Notes under the pieces: generated by a model
What the model was told of the DNA's origin: nothing
Databases searched by the model: none
The model's input: the letters and a program-made list of their open reading frames with translations, nothing else
Origin: CAYTES01 sp964436935
GTDB taxonomy: Bacteria; Patescibacteriota; Gracilibacteria; UBA1369; UBA12473
Assembly (NCBI GenBank): GCA_964436935.1
Contig: CAYTES010000019.1
Coordinates: 1 to 24,635, forward strand
Length of the DNA: 24,635 bases
Direction: 5' to 3'
In this document: in pieces, positions 1-7,211 of the stretch
Position numbering within the stretch: position 1 is the stretch's first letter
How the letters are laid out: every line of letters begins with the position of its first letter
Made by a program: the position numbers and the translations under genes

Positions 1-2331
1 AACCGCCCCCTGACGGTCGAGGAGATGGCGCTTCAATTGTCTTCTTTTGAAAATCAAACCGTTGATCTGCTTTATTACCATTCCGTTCCAAAAGCCTGCG
101 CGGACTTTTCGCATTTCGAGATGAGCGAAGGCCCGCTTTTGGTTCGTTGGTATTGCATGAACGGGGATCAACTGCAAAGCATTTCTTTTATGAGCAAAGA
201 GCTGCTTTCGCTTGCGGCGATGGATTCCAATGTGCGCAACTCATTAATACCCTATCTTAAAAAACCAAATCCTTTTTCATTTTCGTTTTCTTCGCCTGAA
301 CATTCCACCATCTCGTCGAAATATTCCCTGAAAGAAGGTCTTTCCGCGTACAAAACCACGGTCCTCGGCATGGACTTTTTACTTTTAATTTTTGTTTTCT
401 TTCTCCTTTCACCCCGGCAATTTTATTCTTTATTTCATATCAAACAACGATCGAATGATTTAACCCTGAAAGCAGGGTTGGATCTTATCAAGGCGCAACT
501 CCTTACACGTCGCGAGAGGGCACGACACCATCCCTTGATCTCTTTGTTGTGCTTTTTTTCCCTCTTATTGATTGTTTTCATTTTTATTGAAATCCCTTGG
601 AATGCACTTCTTGTGGGAATGCAGGCCGATGGGCTTTTCCTTTTTTATCTCACTCTTTCGCTTATCCTCGCCCTGTTTTTTGTATCATTTCTCTTTCCGG
701 AACATTTAAAAGAATTTTTGAGCCGGATGAATGTGCTTCACCAAAGCCGTTTTATCCCTTTAACCTCTTTTCAGTATCGCGTCGCTTTCTTGGGATTTAC
801 ATTCTTGTGCACCCTTTTCCTTTATGATTTTTTCCTGTTTCAAAAAACAACCGATTGGCTTTGGATTTTTATTTTCTTGTCGGGAAGCCTCATCTTCTTT
901 TCCAAATCGGAATTTCGCCCCCTCCTGAATCGCCTTGAAATTTTTTTCATACGCTTCAATCAGGCACTCATGATTGGACTACCTTTCGTTTTTTTAATTT
1001 CTATTTTCAACCCCTATATAACAACGATTCTTCCTCCTGTTGATTTTAAATTCAATGCCGTTGAGTCAGGCCGCCCCACACGGTCCATCTCTCCTCTTTT
1101 GGACCATCCCGGGAAAAATACCGCATGGGTTCTCCCTGAAAACGTCTTACTCCTTCATTCTCCTTTTTCGGTTCATGGGCCAAAATCCCTGTTAAATCGT
1201 CCCATTCCATTGCATTTTGGAATGAAGGTGCGCTCCAATGTTTCTCTCCATGCGAAAACATCGGATGGCACCTTGCAGCCTCTTTTCATACCGACTCCTC
1301 AAAATTTATCCCTCGTACGACAATTTGATTCCATTGGAGTTTATCGGCTGACGACAAGCACTTCCATTGAAACCGGCCGCACAAAAAATACCACGAATTG
1401 GGCCGATTTCATTAAAACCGGTTTTCTGAAAAATTCGGTTCTTGGGATCAATTTGATTCACTATGGATTCAATATGGATGATTTTTTAAGCACCCAAAAC
1501 CCGGTTAAAAACAATGGAACGAATGCCTTAGATCTTTTCCCTTACCTTACGATTGAAAATGACTCTTTCGTTTTTTATACGTACAATTCACAGAATGCCT
1601 TGTCTTTTAGTTTTGATTTTGAAGGTGTGACATCCAAAATGAATGGAGAATTCATTTTAATTGATGAACACAACAACCGTATTGAAGAAAAATCTTTTTC
1701 ACTGACCTCGGACCATTCTCAATTTAAGCTGAATCTCCCCAAGGCTCCAAACGGACTTTATCGATTTTATTTTAATTTTACTGAACCCATTACATTGTCG
1801 CATCTTGCCGTCAATTCCGGATACCTTGTATTGAAAACTTCCCATCTGGCCATCGCTGCTCCGGTCCCCATGTCGTTTTATTTCAAACCTTATGCAAACT
1901 CGTTTTCTTATGAATCGGATTCCGGCCAATCCTTTGGAGGGGATGGCGGATTGATCCAAACTCAAGACAAAATGGTTTTTGCCCGTTGGGTGGACTTCTT
2001 AGAGCAATCCCGAGCCCCCTCTCTGACAAGACTCTCTTTGCCCGCGAAAAATCTTATTCTGACCAGTTCCATTGATACCCTTTACTCATTTACCGAAAAA
2101 AGCTGGTTCAACCCTTTTAAATTTTATTTCTCCGATGACCCGGAATATGTTCAATATTGGATCATTGAAAACTACTCCCTCTCCGAGTCACTTGAAAAAG
2201 GTTGGAGCGAAGCCCGCGCCAATCTTGAAATCACTCCCTCGAATGGAGAACTCCCATTGGAAATCCACTTCGATCCCTCTATCGCCAATGCCTGGATTTT
2301 ACTGGATACACTTTCTATGACTCCCTTATAA
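1..2331 (+). CDS. Membrane protein with large extracytoplasmic C-terminal domain, 5'-truncated by the window edge
   Basis: The reading frame is open from base 1, so the first ATG at base 25 is probably internal and the true start lies outside the window. Residue numbers here count from that ATG. Residues 1-105 are non-hydrophobic and probably one soluble segment. Hydrophobic helices are visible at about 113-130, 168-190, 200-225, 250-272, 275-292 and 312-332. From about 335 to 768 the protein is hydrophilic, rich in Ser, Thr, Asn and aromatic residues in alternating patterns, as in beta-sandwich extracytoplasmic domains. I do not recognise the family. Two bases separate its stop from the next ATG, so it is cotranscribed with a GT2 and a GT-C-like gene. 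A role in extracytoplasmic glycan transfer or modification is inference from context. Confidence 0.75.
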   Translation, partial: NRPLTVEEMALQLSSFENQTVDLLYYHSVPKACADFSHFEMSEGPLLVRWYCMNGDQLQSISFMSKELLSLAAMDSNVRNSLIPYLKKPNPFSFSFSSPEHSTISSKYSLKEGLSAYKTTVLGMDFLLLIFVFFLLSPRQFYSLFHIKQRSNDLTLKAGLDLIKAQLLTRRERARHHPLISLLCFFSLLLIVFIFIEIPWNALLVGMQADGLFLFYLTLSLILALFFVSFLFPEHLKEFLSRMNVLHQSRFIPLTSFQYRVAFLGFTFLCTLFLYDFFLFQKTTDWLWIFIFLSGSLIFFSKSEFRPLLNRLEIFFIRFNQALMIGLPFVFLISIFNPYITTILPPVDFKFNAVESGRPTRSISPLLDHPGKNTAWVLPENVLLLHSPFSVHGPKSLLNRPIPLHFGMKVRSNVSLHAKTSDGTLQPLFIPTPQNLSLVRQFDSIGVYRLTTSTSIETGRTKNTTNWADFIKTGFLKNSVLGINLIHYGFNMDDFLSTQNPVKNNGTNALDLFPYLTIENDSFVFYTYNSQNALSFSFDFEGVTSKMNGEFILIDEHNNRIEEKSFSLTSDHSQFKLNLPKAPNGLYRFYFNFTEPITLSHLAVNSGYLVLKTSHLAIAAPVPMSFYFKPYANSFSYESDSGQSFGGDGGLIQTQDKMVFARWVDFLEQSRAPSLTRLSLPAKNLILTSSIDTLYSFTEKSWFNPFKFYFSDDPEYVQYWIIENYSLSESLEKGWSEARANLEITPSNGELPLEIHFDPSIANAWILLDTLSMTPL

Positions 2332-2333
2332 TC

Positions 2334-2720
2334 ATGCCTTCTTCTTCTCTTTTCAAAAAAATCGGCCTTCTTTTTTTAACGGTTTTCAGCCTAACCCTTC
2401 TTTTGAAATTGAGTTTAACCCCCGGCTCAACTCTTTTATTCGGAGTTGTCTTTGGCTTCTTTTTACTACTTCTGCTTATTCGTTTTTCATCCATCATTTC
2501 TTCCTATCCCAGCCATTTAAAACAAATGAAAAATTCCGATTTCTGGCTGCGGCATGGTTTTAGGGAGGTACTTTTTTTAATTTTAAGCACGGGGATTCTT
2601 TGCTTAATTCTATACTCTCGATTATATTTTTTGGGAGGAGTGGGCATGATAATATCCTTTCTTCTTTTTGTGTTGATTCTTTTTTTCCATTTCACTTTTT
2701 CTTCATCGTTTAAAGAATGA
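2334..2720 (+). CDS. Small four-helix membrane protein of unknown function
   Basis: A 128-residue protein with four hydrophobic segments at about 8-27, 33-50, 77-97 and 99-121, and a basic stretch of about 25 residues between helices 2 and 3. The ATG lies two bases after the upstream stop, and its own stop overlaps the next ATG as ATGA, so it is tightly coupled to the GT2 gene that follows. Size and topology resemble small flippase-type proteins (GtrA, SMR/ArnE-F), but I see no diagnostic motif of either. By position it could be the partner that moves the product of the downstream GT2 across the membrane; that is inference. No purine-rich ribosome-binding site precedes the start. Confidence 0.7.
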   Translation: MPSSSLFKKIGLLFLTVFSLTLLLKLSLTPGSTLLFGVVFGFFLLLLLIRFSSIISSYPSHLKQMKNSDFWLRHGFREVLFLILSTGILCLILYSRLYFLGGVGMIISFLLFVLILFFHFTFSSSFKE

Positions 2721-3832
2721 ATTCTTCTTCTCTTTCTGCCCCCTTAAAACGGTTGACTCAATTTCTTGTCCCGTCTCCCTCCTCGAAAAATATTTTTTGG
2801 ATTTTTAATGAAGCGTCTCTCTCGAAAATCGAAAACGGTGAGTCTTATGATGTGATTGCAATTGCTCCCGATTTTTTAAAAAACTGTCCGGATCTTCATG
2901 CGTTCTTTCGAGAGCTGCGAGCACTATCTCATGAACGTACCCGTTTGCTTTTTTTTATTCCCCGATTTTCTTTTTTTCCCATCTCTTTAAATGATCTTTC
3001 CACCTTTCTTACGGCCTCGCATCACGAAATCACACTTCGAGGGCGAAATATTCACTTTAAATATTGTTTTGCACGCGCCCTGCCTTTAAAAAAGTCGAAC
3101 CACGGCCTTTCAATTGTTGTTCCCGTCAAAAATGAAGCCCAAAATGTGGGGCCGCTGCTTTCACGCGTGCCGTTCGACGCGTGCCCTCATGTGGAGGTTA
3201 TTTTTGTCGAAGGAGGCTCTAAAGATGGAACCCGAGAGGCTTGCCTGCACGCCATTGAACACGCGGCCCCGCATCAAACCATTAAATTTGTCGAACAGTC
3301 GAAGCCCGGCAAAGGACAGGCGGTGCGGGAGGGTGTTGCGGCCGCCCAACATGAATTGATCGTTATTCTCGATGGAGATATCGCCATTCCCCCGGAGGAA
3401 ATTCGGCACTTCTACGATTCATTTTGTGAAGGAGTCGGAGAAGTGTTGAATGCGTCCCGCTTTGTCTATCCCATGGAAAAAAATGCGATGCCACTGCCCA
3501 ATCAATGGGGAAATCGATTTTTTGCTTCCTTCTATTCATGGATGAGCGGGCAGTCGGTCAAAGATATTTTTGCCGGCACAAAAATGCTCACAAAATCGGA
3601 TTATAACCGCATTGAAAAACTTTTACCGTATTTCAAAACAGGGGATCCGTGGGGGGATTTGGACATCCTTTTCGGAGGTGCTAAACTGGGGCTAAAAATC
3701 CGGGATATTCCTGTGCATTATTGCACCCGTCGCTACGGTGTTTCCAATATGAACGCCTTTCGATATGGTGCATTCCTCGTGCGGCAATTTGTGAAAGCCG
3801 TGTTCAAATTTAAACCTTTTTTTATTTTTTGA
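2717..3832 (+). CDS. GT2 glycosyltransferase with degenerate N-terminal methyltransferase-like domain
   Basis: 371 residues. From about 131 onward this is a DPM/DPG-like family-2 glycosyltransferase: SIVVPVKNE at 132-140, the loop IFVEGGSKDGT at 162-172, the nucleotide and metal motif DGD at 219-221, then NASRFVYPMEKNAM, IFAGTKML and a WGDLDILFGGAKLGLKI stretch. This set is typical of bifunctional proteins annotated as class I SAM-dependent methyltransferase/GT2. In those the N-terminus is a full methyltransferase of roughly 200 residues or more; here only about 130 precede the GT2, and no glycine-rich SAM motif I is present. The remnant SYDVIAIAPDFL and FFRELRAL (43-70) matches the motif IV-V part of such domains. 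The first four bases overlap the upstream stop (ATGA). Likely role: transfer of a sugar to a lipid carrier on the cytoplasmic face. Donor unknown. Confidence 0.85.
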   Translation: MNSSSLSAPLKRLTQFLVPSPSSKNIFWIFNEASLSKIENGESYDVIAIAPDFLKNCPDLHAFFRELRALSHERTRLLFFIPRFSFFPISLNDLSTFLTASHHEITLRGRNIHFKYCFARALPLKKSNHGLSIVVPVKNEAQNVGPLLSRVPFDACPHVEVIFVEGGSKDGTREACLHAIEHAAPHQTIKFVEQSKPGKGQAVREGVAAAQHELIVILDGDIAIPPEEIRHFYDSFCEGVGEVLNASRFVYPMEKNAMPLPNQWGNRFFASFYSWMSGQSVKDIFAGTKMLTKSDYNRIEKLLPYFKTGDPWGDLDILFGGAKLGLKIRDIPVHYCTRRYGVSNMNAFRYGAFLVRQFVKAVFKFKPFFIF

Positions 3833-3884
3833 AACTGTTCTAGAAACCTCCGAAAAAACTCCTTCCAAATATTAATTCCTGCTT

Positions 3885-5825
3885 ATGCTTTCTTCATTTT
3901 ATGGCATCCTGGTGATGATCGCGCTGCTTTTTTTACCGGGGTTTGCACTTCTTTCTTTTTTTAAATCGTGTTGGAATAAAACCTCGTGGGTGGATCGTTT
4001 GTGCATGATGCTGGTTTTGAGTGGGTGTTGGAATTATCTTTTCTTTCTTCCACGAATGGCTGCGGAAACACGCTTCCATTTTTATCTCGCTAATTCCGGA
4101 ATTCTTATTATGGCGGCATTGATTTTTTCGAGACATTCGCTTACTCGCTTTTTCAAAAAACCTTGGCCTTTTGTAACAAACTTTTTCCGAGCAGCGGCGA
4201 TCCCTCTTTTTGTTTTTGCGCTGGGCGGATTTTTTGTGGGATTTCCCTTTCATTCCCTGAATGAAAGTCGATTGCAACCCAGTGAGGGCGGAGATGTTCA
4301 ACTTTTTCTCTTCAAAACCCACCTGCTTCGGGCCGGCTACAGTTTTATGGATGATATTTATGCGGATCAGATCAATTTTTATCCCAACTTTTTGATGTCG
4401 GAAGTGGCGCTGGCCACCCTTTTCACCGAGTCGGGACTTGTGCCTAATGCGGAAACCTTTCGCGTTATTTTGAGTGTCACTATTTTCTGGCTCATTTACG
4501 CCTTGGGACGTGCGCTCAACCTCAAAGAGGGAGAAGGAATTTTCCTGGCTCTTTTCAGCCTGCTCGGCTATTTCATTTGGGGTCATTTGGAACCGTATGT
4601 GGCTGCGGGAATGGGATTTTTTACACTGCTTTTATTCTTTTATTTTTCGTGTCGTGCATTTTTGATGCGTAAAACGCTATTTTGGATCATGTCCGGGCTT
4701 GCGTTCGGATTGGTGATTCACAGTCATCCCGTCCATAACCTTTTCGTGATTGCCTATTCGGCCCTCATGCTACCCACCTATCTTTTTTCTTGTCATCGTC
4801 ACTCCGTTCCCTTTCGAACCTTTTTGAGCCATTTGGGAGTATTTAGTGTGGGAGCCTTTTTTTGGGGAACCTTATACTATCTTCCCGTTCTTCTACGCTA
4901 TGGATTCCACTTCACTTCCACCTTTCATCTCAGGGAAGAGTTCAATACCACGCTGGGAGAATTTTTTATGAGTTTGGTGGTATTCCCATTGATGATTCCC
5001 AGCGTGATCATGGCTTTACTTTTATTTTTCGGCTCATGGTTTCGAGGCCCTCGCTTTATTTCTTTTTTCCATGGCTTTTCCAGGCTCACCCCTTCCGCAT
5101 TTTTCTTTCTTTTTATTTTTAGTCTAGCCACTTTATTTCGCATCATAGCCATTAAAACCCACCGACTCGCCGTTTACATTGATGCCGGTGATTTTTACAA
5201 TATCACCCTCGCCCTGGGAGGTGTTTTGCTTGTCTTTACCGTGATTGAAGCGGTTAAAAAAGGTTTTCGTCAAAGTCATGAATTTAGCTCTGCGCCCTGG
5301 ATTCTTTCACTCCTTCTGCTGCTCTTGATTTTCCCACTTAGCCCTCTTCATGTTGAATCGATTCGACCTCTGAATCAGTACGGCATGCAAATTTGGCGAC
5401 TGACCAGATTACCCGAAGCGGTCGGCGAAAGATCGATGGAAGGCAATATAAATGACCCCACGGTGGATGAATTTGCACGGGGAGTTTCAGACGCGATTCC
5501 ACTCTACAATTCGGCCGTCTTGATGAGTCCCGAAGTTTTCGCAAGTTTAAGCTCTCACTTTGAACGACAAATTTTGCTTTACAATGATGCACACTCCAGT
5601 GTATTTCTCACGCCACCTTATCAAGAGCGATTTGCCGATATTGAATTGATTTACCACCGCCCGAGAGAGTCCCACCTGCAATATGTCATTGAGAAATATC
5701 ATGCAACCCATGTGCTGTGGACATGGCAGGATGATCCTTCTGTTCTTAAAATACTTTATAATGCTCCATTTTTAAAAGATAGCGTTTCTCCCAACTGGCG
5801 AGGAACGCTATTTGAGGTCATATAA
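3885..5825 (+). CDS. Polytopic GT-C-like membrane glycosyltransferase (DUF6541-like)
   Basis: 646 residues with about a dozen hydrophobic helices and a soluble C-terminal tail from about 490. The N-terminal LLFLPGFALLSF (14-25) followed by a short loop and a second helix pair resembles the DUF6541/DUF1616 type of opening. The first long extracytoplasmic loop has EGGDVQLF at 134-141; Asp137 is a candidate for the catalytic acidic residue that GT-C enzymes carry in this loop. The C-terminus (ATHVLWTWQDDP, then WRGTLFEVI at the end) has the form usual for the periplasmic domain of such proteins. A 52-base gap with no visible terminator separates it from the GT2 upstream. The last 18 bases overlap the end of the convergent gene on the other strand. 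Exact donor and acceptor cannot be read. Confidence 0.75.
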   Translation: MLSSFYGILVMIALLFLPGFALLSFFKSCWNKTSWVDRLCMMLVLSGCWNYLFFLPRMAAETRFHFYLANSGILIMAALIFSRHSLTRFFKKPWPFVTNFFRAAAIPLFVFALGGFFVGFPFHSLNESRLQPSEGGDVQLFLFKTHLLRAGYSFMDDIYADQINFYPNFLMSEVALATLFTESGLVPNAETFRVILSVTIFWLIYALGRALNLKEGEGIFLALFSLLGYFIWGHLEPYVAAGMGFFTLLLFFYFSCRAFLMRKTLFWIMSGLAFGLVIHSHPVHNLFVIAYSALMLPTYLFSCHRHSVPFRTFLSHLGVFSVGAFFWGTLYYLPVLLRYGFHFTSTFHLREEFNTTLGEFFMSLVVFPLMIPSVIMALLLFFGSWFRGPRFISFFHGFSRLTPSAFFFLFIFSLATLFRIIAIKTHRLAVYIDAGDFYNITLALGGVLLVFTVIEAVKKGFRQSHEFSSAPWILSLLLLLLIFPLSPLHVESIRPLNQYGMQIWRLTRLPEAVGERSMEGNINDPTVDEFARGVSDAIPLYNSAVLMSPEVFASLSSHFERQILLYNDAHSSVFLTPPYQERFADIELIYHRPRESHLQYVIEKYHATHVLWTWQDDPSVLKILYNAPFLKDSVSPNWRGTLFEVI

Positions 5826-6188
5826 TATTTCCTTTTTTTGAGTCCCCCAAACCAATCCGCCCATCGAAATCAAAGCAAAAATCATCCAGAAGCTATTCCA
5901 CGCATTGATCTTCAAACCGAATGTGCTCGCCATATAAACCGCGAGTGTCACAAGTGACATGGATAACGTCACGGAAAGAGTCGCGATTTCAATGCCATTG
6001 AACTGTTTCATCTCCTTTTTCAGAATGACATGAAGCCATATAAAGCCGGGCACAAAAAGCGCATAGGGAAGTGCCAATGCAATTTGTAATGCATGTTGAA
6101 ACGAGACATGATATAAAAATACTAAGATTAAAATGATTAGAATTAAAAAGGTGATTATTTTTCCCATTCGTAACATGATCAATTTCAT
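5808..6188 (-). CDS. Stand-alone DUF1616-like small membrane protein
   Basis: 126 residues, with an N-terminal helix (about 9-27) and three more at 35-57, 67-88 and 97-115. The core from 33 to 90 (LQIALALPYALFVPGFIWL, then IEIATLSVTLSMSLVTLAVY) has the DUF1616-type pattern: a helix with a Pro-Gly kink, a short basic loop, an acidic residue and a Ser-rich helix. The same pattern opens the two GT39-type proteins in this window. The ATG at 6188 is taken as start; an in-frame ATG four codons later is equally possible. No ribosome-binding site is visible. It is divergent from the Fcl-type gene and its stop lies inside the end of the convergent 646-residue gene. Function unknown. Confidence 0.65.
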   Translation of the reverse strand: MKLIMLRMGKIITFLILIILILVFLYHVSFQHALQIALALPYALFVPGFIWLHVILKKEMKQFNGIEIATLSVTLSMSLVTLAVYMASTFGLKINAWNSFWMIFALISMGGLVWGTQKKEILYDLK

Positions 6189-6237
6189 AGCATTGCATAA
6201 AAAGAAAGTGCCTCTCCGATCTTATCACATGGATGTT

Positions 6238-6264
6238 TTGACACAATGCGATTTATTTAATACT
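6238..6264 (+). promoter_or_regulatory. Candidate sigma70-type promoter for the Fcl-type gene
   Basis: A perfect TTGACA at 6238-6243 is followed by an AT-rich spacer and TAATAC at 6258-6263 (or AATACT at 6259-6264). The spacer is 14-15 bases, shorter than the usual 16-18, so the -10 choice is uncertain. Transcription would start only about 5 bases before the ATG at 6276, leaving no room for a Shine-Dalgarno sequence. Confidence 0.4.
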
Positions 6265-6275
6265 CCTCTCTCAGA

Positions 6276-7211
6276 ATGAATACTTTCGATTTTTTGGCCA
6301 ATCAGCAGATTTTAGTGACCGGCGGACATGGATTCCTGGGATCTCATGTGGTGAAATTGCTCAAAGAAAATGGTATGATAGAGGATCGATTACAGGTTCC
6401 TTCACGACGTGATTTTGATTTGCGCGAGCGGTCGGTATGTCGAGCCCTGACAAAAGGGAAAACCCTCGTGATTCATTTGGCCGGAAATGTGGGGGGAATT
6501 GGATACAACAACGAGCATATGGCGGAGATGTTTTATGACAACTTGGTCATGGGAACCGAACTGATGGAAGCCGCGCGACAGGAAGGCGTCACTAAATTTG
6601 TAACCCTTGGAACGATCTGCAGTTACCCCAAAACTCCTCCAATCCCCTTTAATGAAGATTCCCTGTGGGACGGCTATCCCGAAGAAATAACGGGTCCCTA
6701 TGGACTGGTCAAAAAAATGCAGCTGGTTCAGGGACAGGTTTATCGCAAACAGTACGGATTCAACTCCATTTTTCTTTTGCCCACCAACCTCTATGGCCCG
6801 GGGGACCATTCGACTCATGTCATCGCTCAGTTGATTGATCGGATCGTGACGGCACATCATGAGCAGCAGCCTCGCGTGACGATCTGGGGATCCGGCAAAG
6901 CCACCCGTGATTTTCTCTATGTGAAAGATGCGGCGGACGCTATTTTAAAAGCCGCCGAACACTACAATGAAAATGCCCCTATAAATCTAGGTAGCGGCAT
7001 TGAAACCTCCATCCGCGAACTGGTTGAAACGATTGTTGAATTGGTCAAATACAAGGGAGAGATTGAATGGGATCTTACGAAACCGGAAGGTCAACCCCGT
7101 CGTCTGCTCGATATTCAACGGGCCAAAAATGCGTTTGGATTTTCTCCGCAAACGTCGCTAAAGGAGGGACTGCAACAAGCGATTGATTGGTACGGGAAGA
7201 AGCTTTGTTAA
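6276..7211 (+). CDS. fcl: GDP-L-fucose synthase-type epimerase/reductase (possibly GDP-colitose synthase)
   Basis: 311 residues, the normal length for this extended short-chain dehydrogenase family. Visible parts: NADP-binding GGHGFLG at 16-22; the family signature NVGGIGYNNEHMA near 71-83; Thr113 and Cys115 in LGTICSYPK; the catalytic pair Tyr142-x3-Lys146 in GPYGLVKK; and THVIAQL with His181, which together with Cys115 corresponds to the C3/C5 epimerisation acid-base pair of E. coli GDP-fucose synthase. The known reaction is GDP-4-keto-6-deoxy-D-mannose to GDP-L-fucose by epimerisation and NADPH reduction, fed by the Gmd of this locus. ColC, which makes GDP-L-colitose, is in the same family and a ColD-like gene lies nearby, so that product is a real alternative. 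It stands alone on the plus strand and its stop overlaps the convergent gene's stop by four bases. Confidence 0.85.
   Translation: MNTFDFLANQQILVTGGHGFLGSHVVKLLKENGMIEDRLQVPSRRDFDLRERSVCRALTKGKTLVIHLAGNVGGIGYNNEHMAEMFYDNLVMGTELMEAARQEGVTKFVTLGTICSYPKTPPIPFNEDSLWDGYPEEITGPYGLVKKMQLVQGQVYRKQYGFNSIFLLPTNLYGPGDHSTHVIAQLIDRIVTAHHEQQPRVTIWGSGKATRDFLYVKDAADAILKAAEHYNENAPINLGSGIETSIRELVETIVELVKYKGEIEWDLTKPEGQPRRLLDIQRAKNAFGFSPQTSLKEGLQQAIDWYGKKLC

Noticed and set aside
3833..3884. Possible promoter or terminator between the GT2 and the 646-residue gene
   Set aside because: An ATATTAAT lies near a -10 position, but no -35 partner and no hairpin with T-tract can be seen.
3933..4586. 217-codon open frame on the minus strand inside the 646-residue gene
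   Set aside because: Its product is Lys/Arg/Asn-rich low-complexity sequence without a fold pattern, as expected for the complement of a hydrophobic membrane-protein gene.
5989..6246. 85-codon alternative minus-strand frame at the DUF1616-like gene
   Set aside because: The membrane-helix pattern fits the other frame; this one is a polar, Cys/His-rich shadow.
6402..6860. 152-codon open frame opposite the Fcl-type gene
   Set aside because: It is fully inside a well-supported enzyme gene and shows no recognisable protein pattern.
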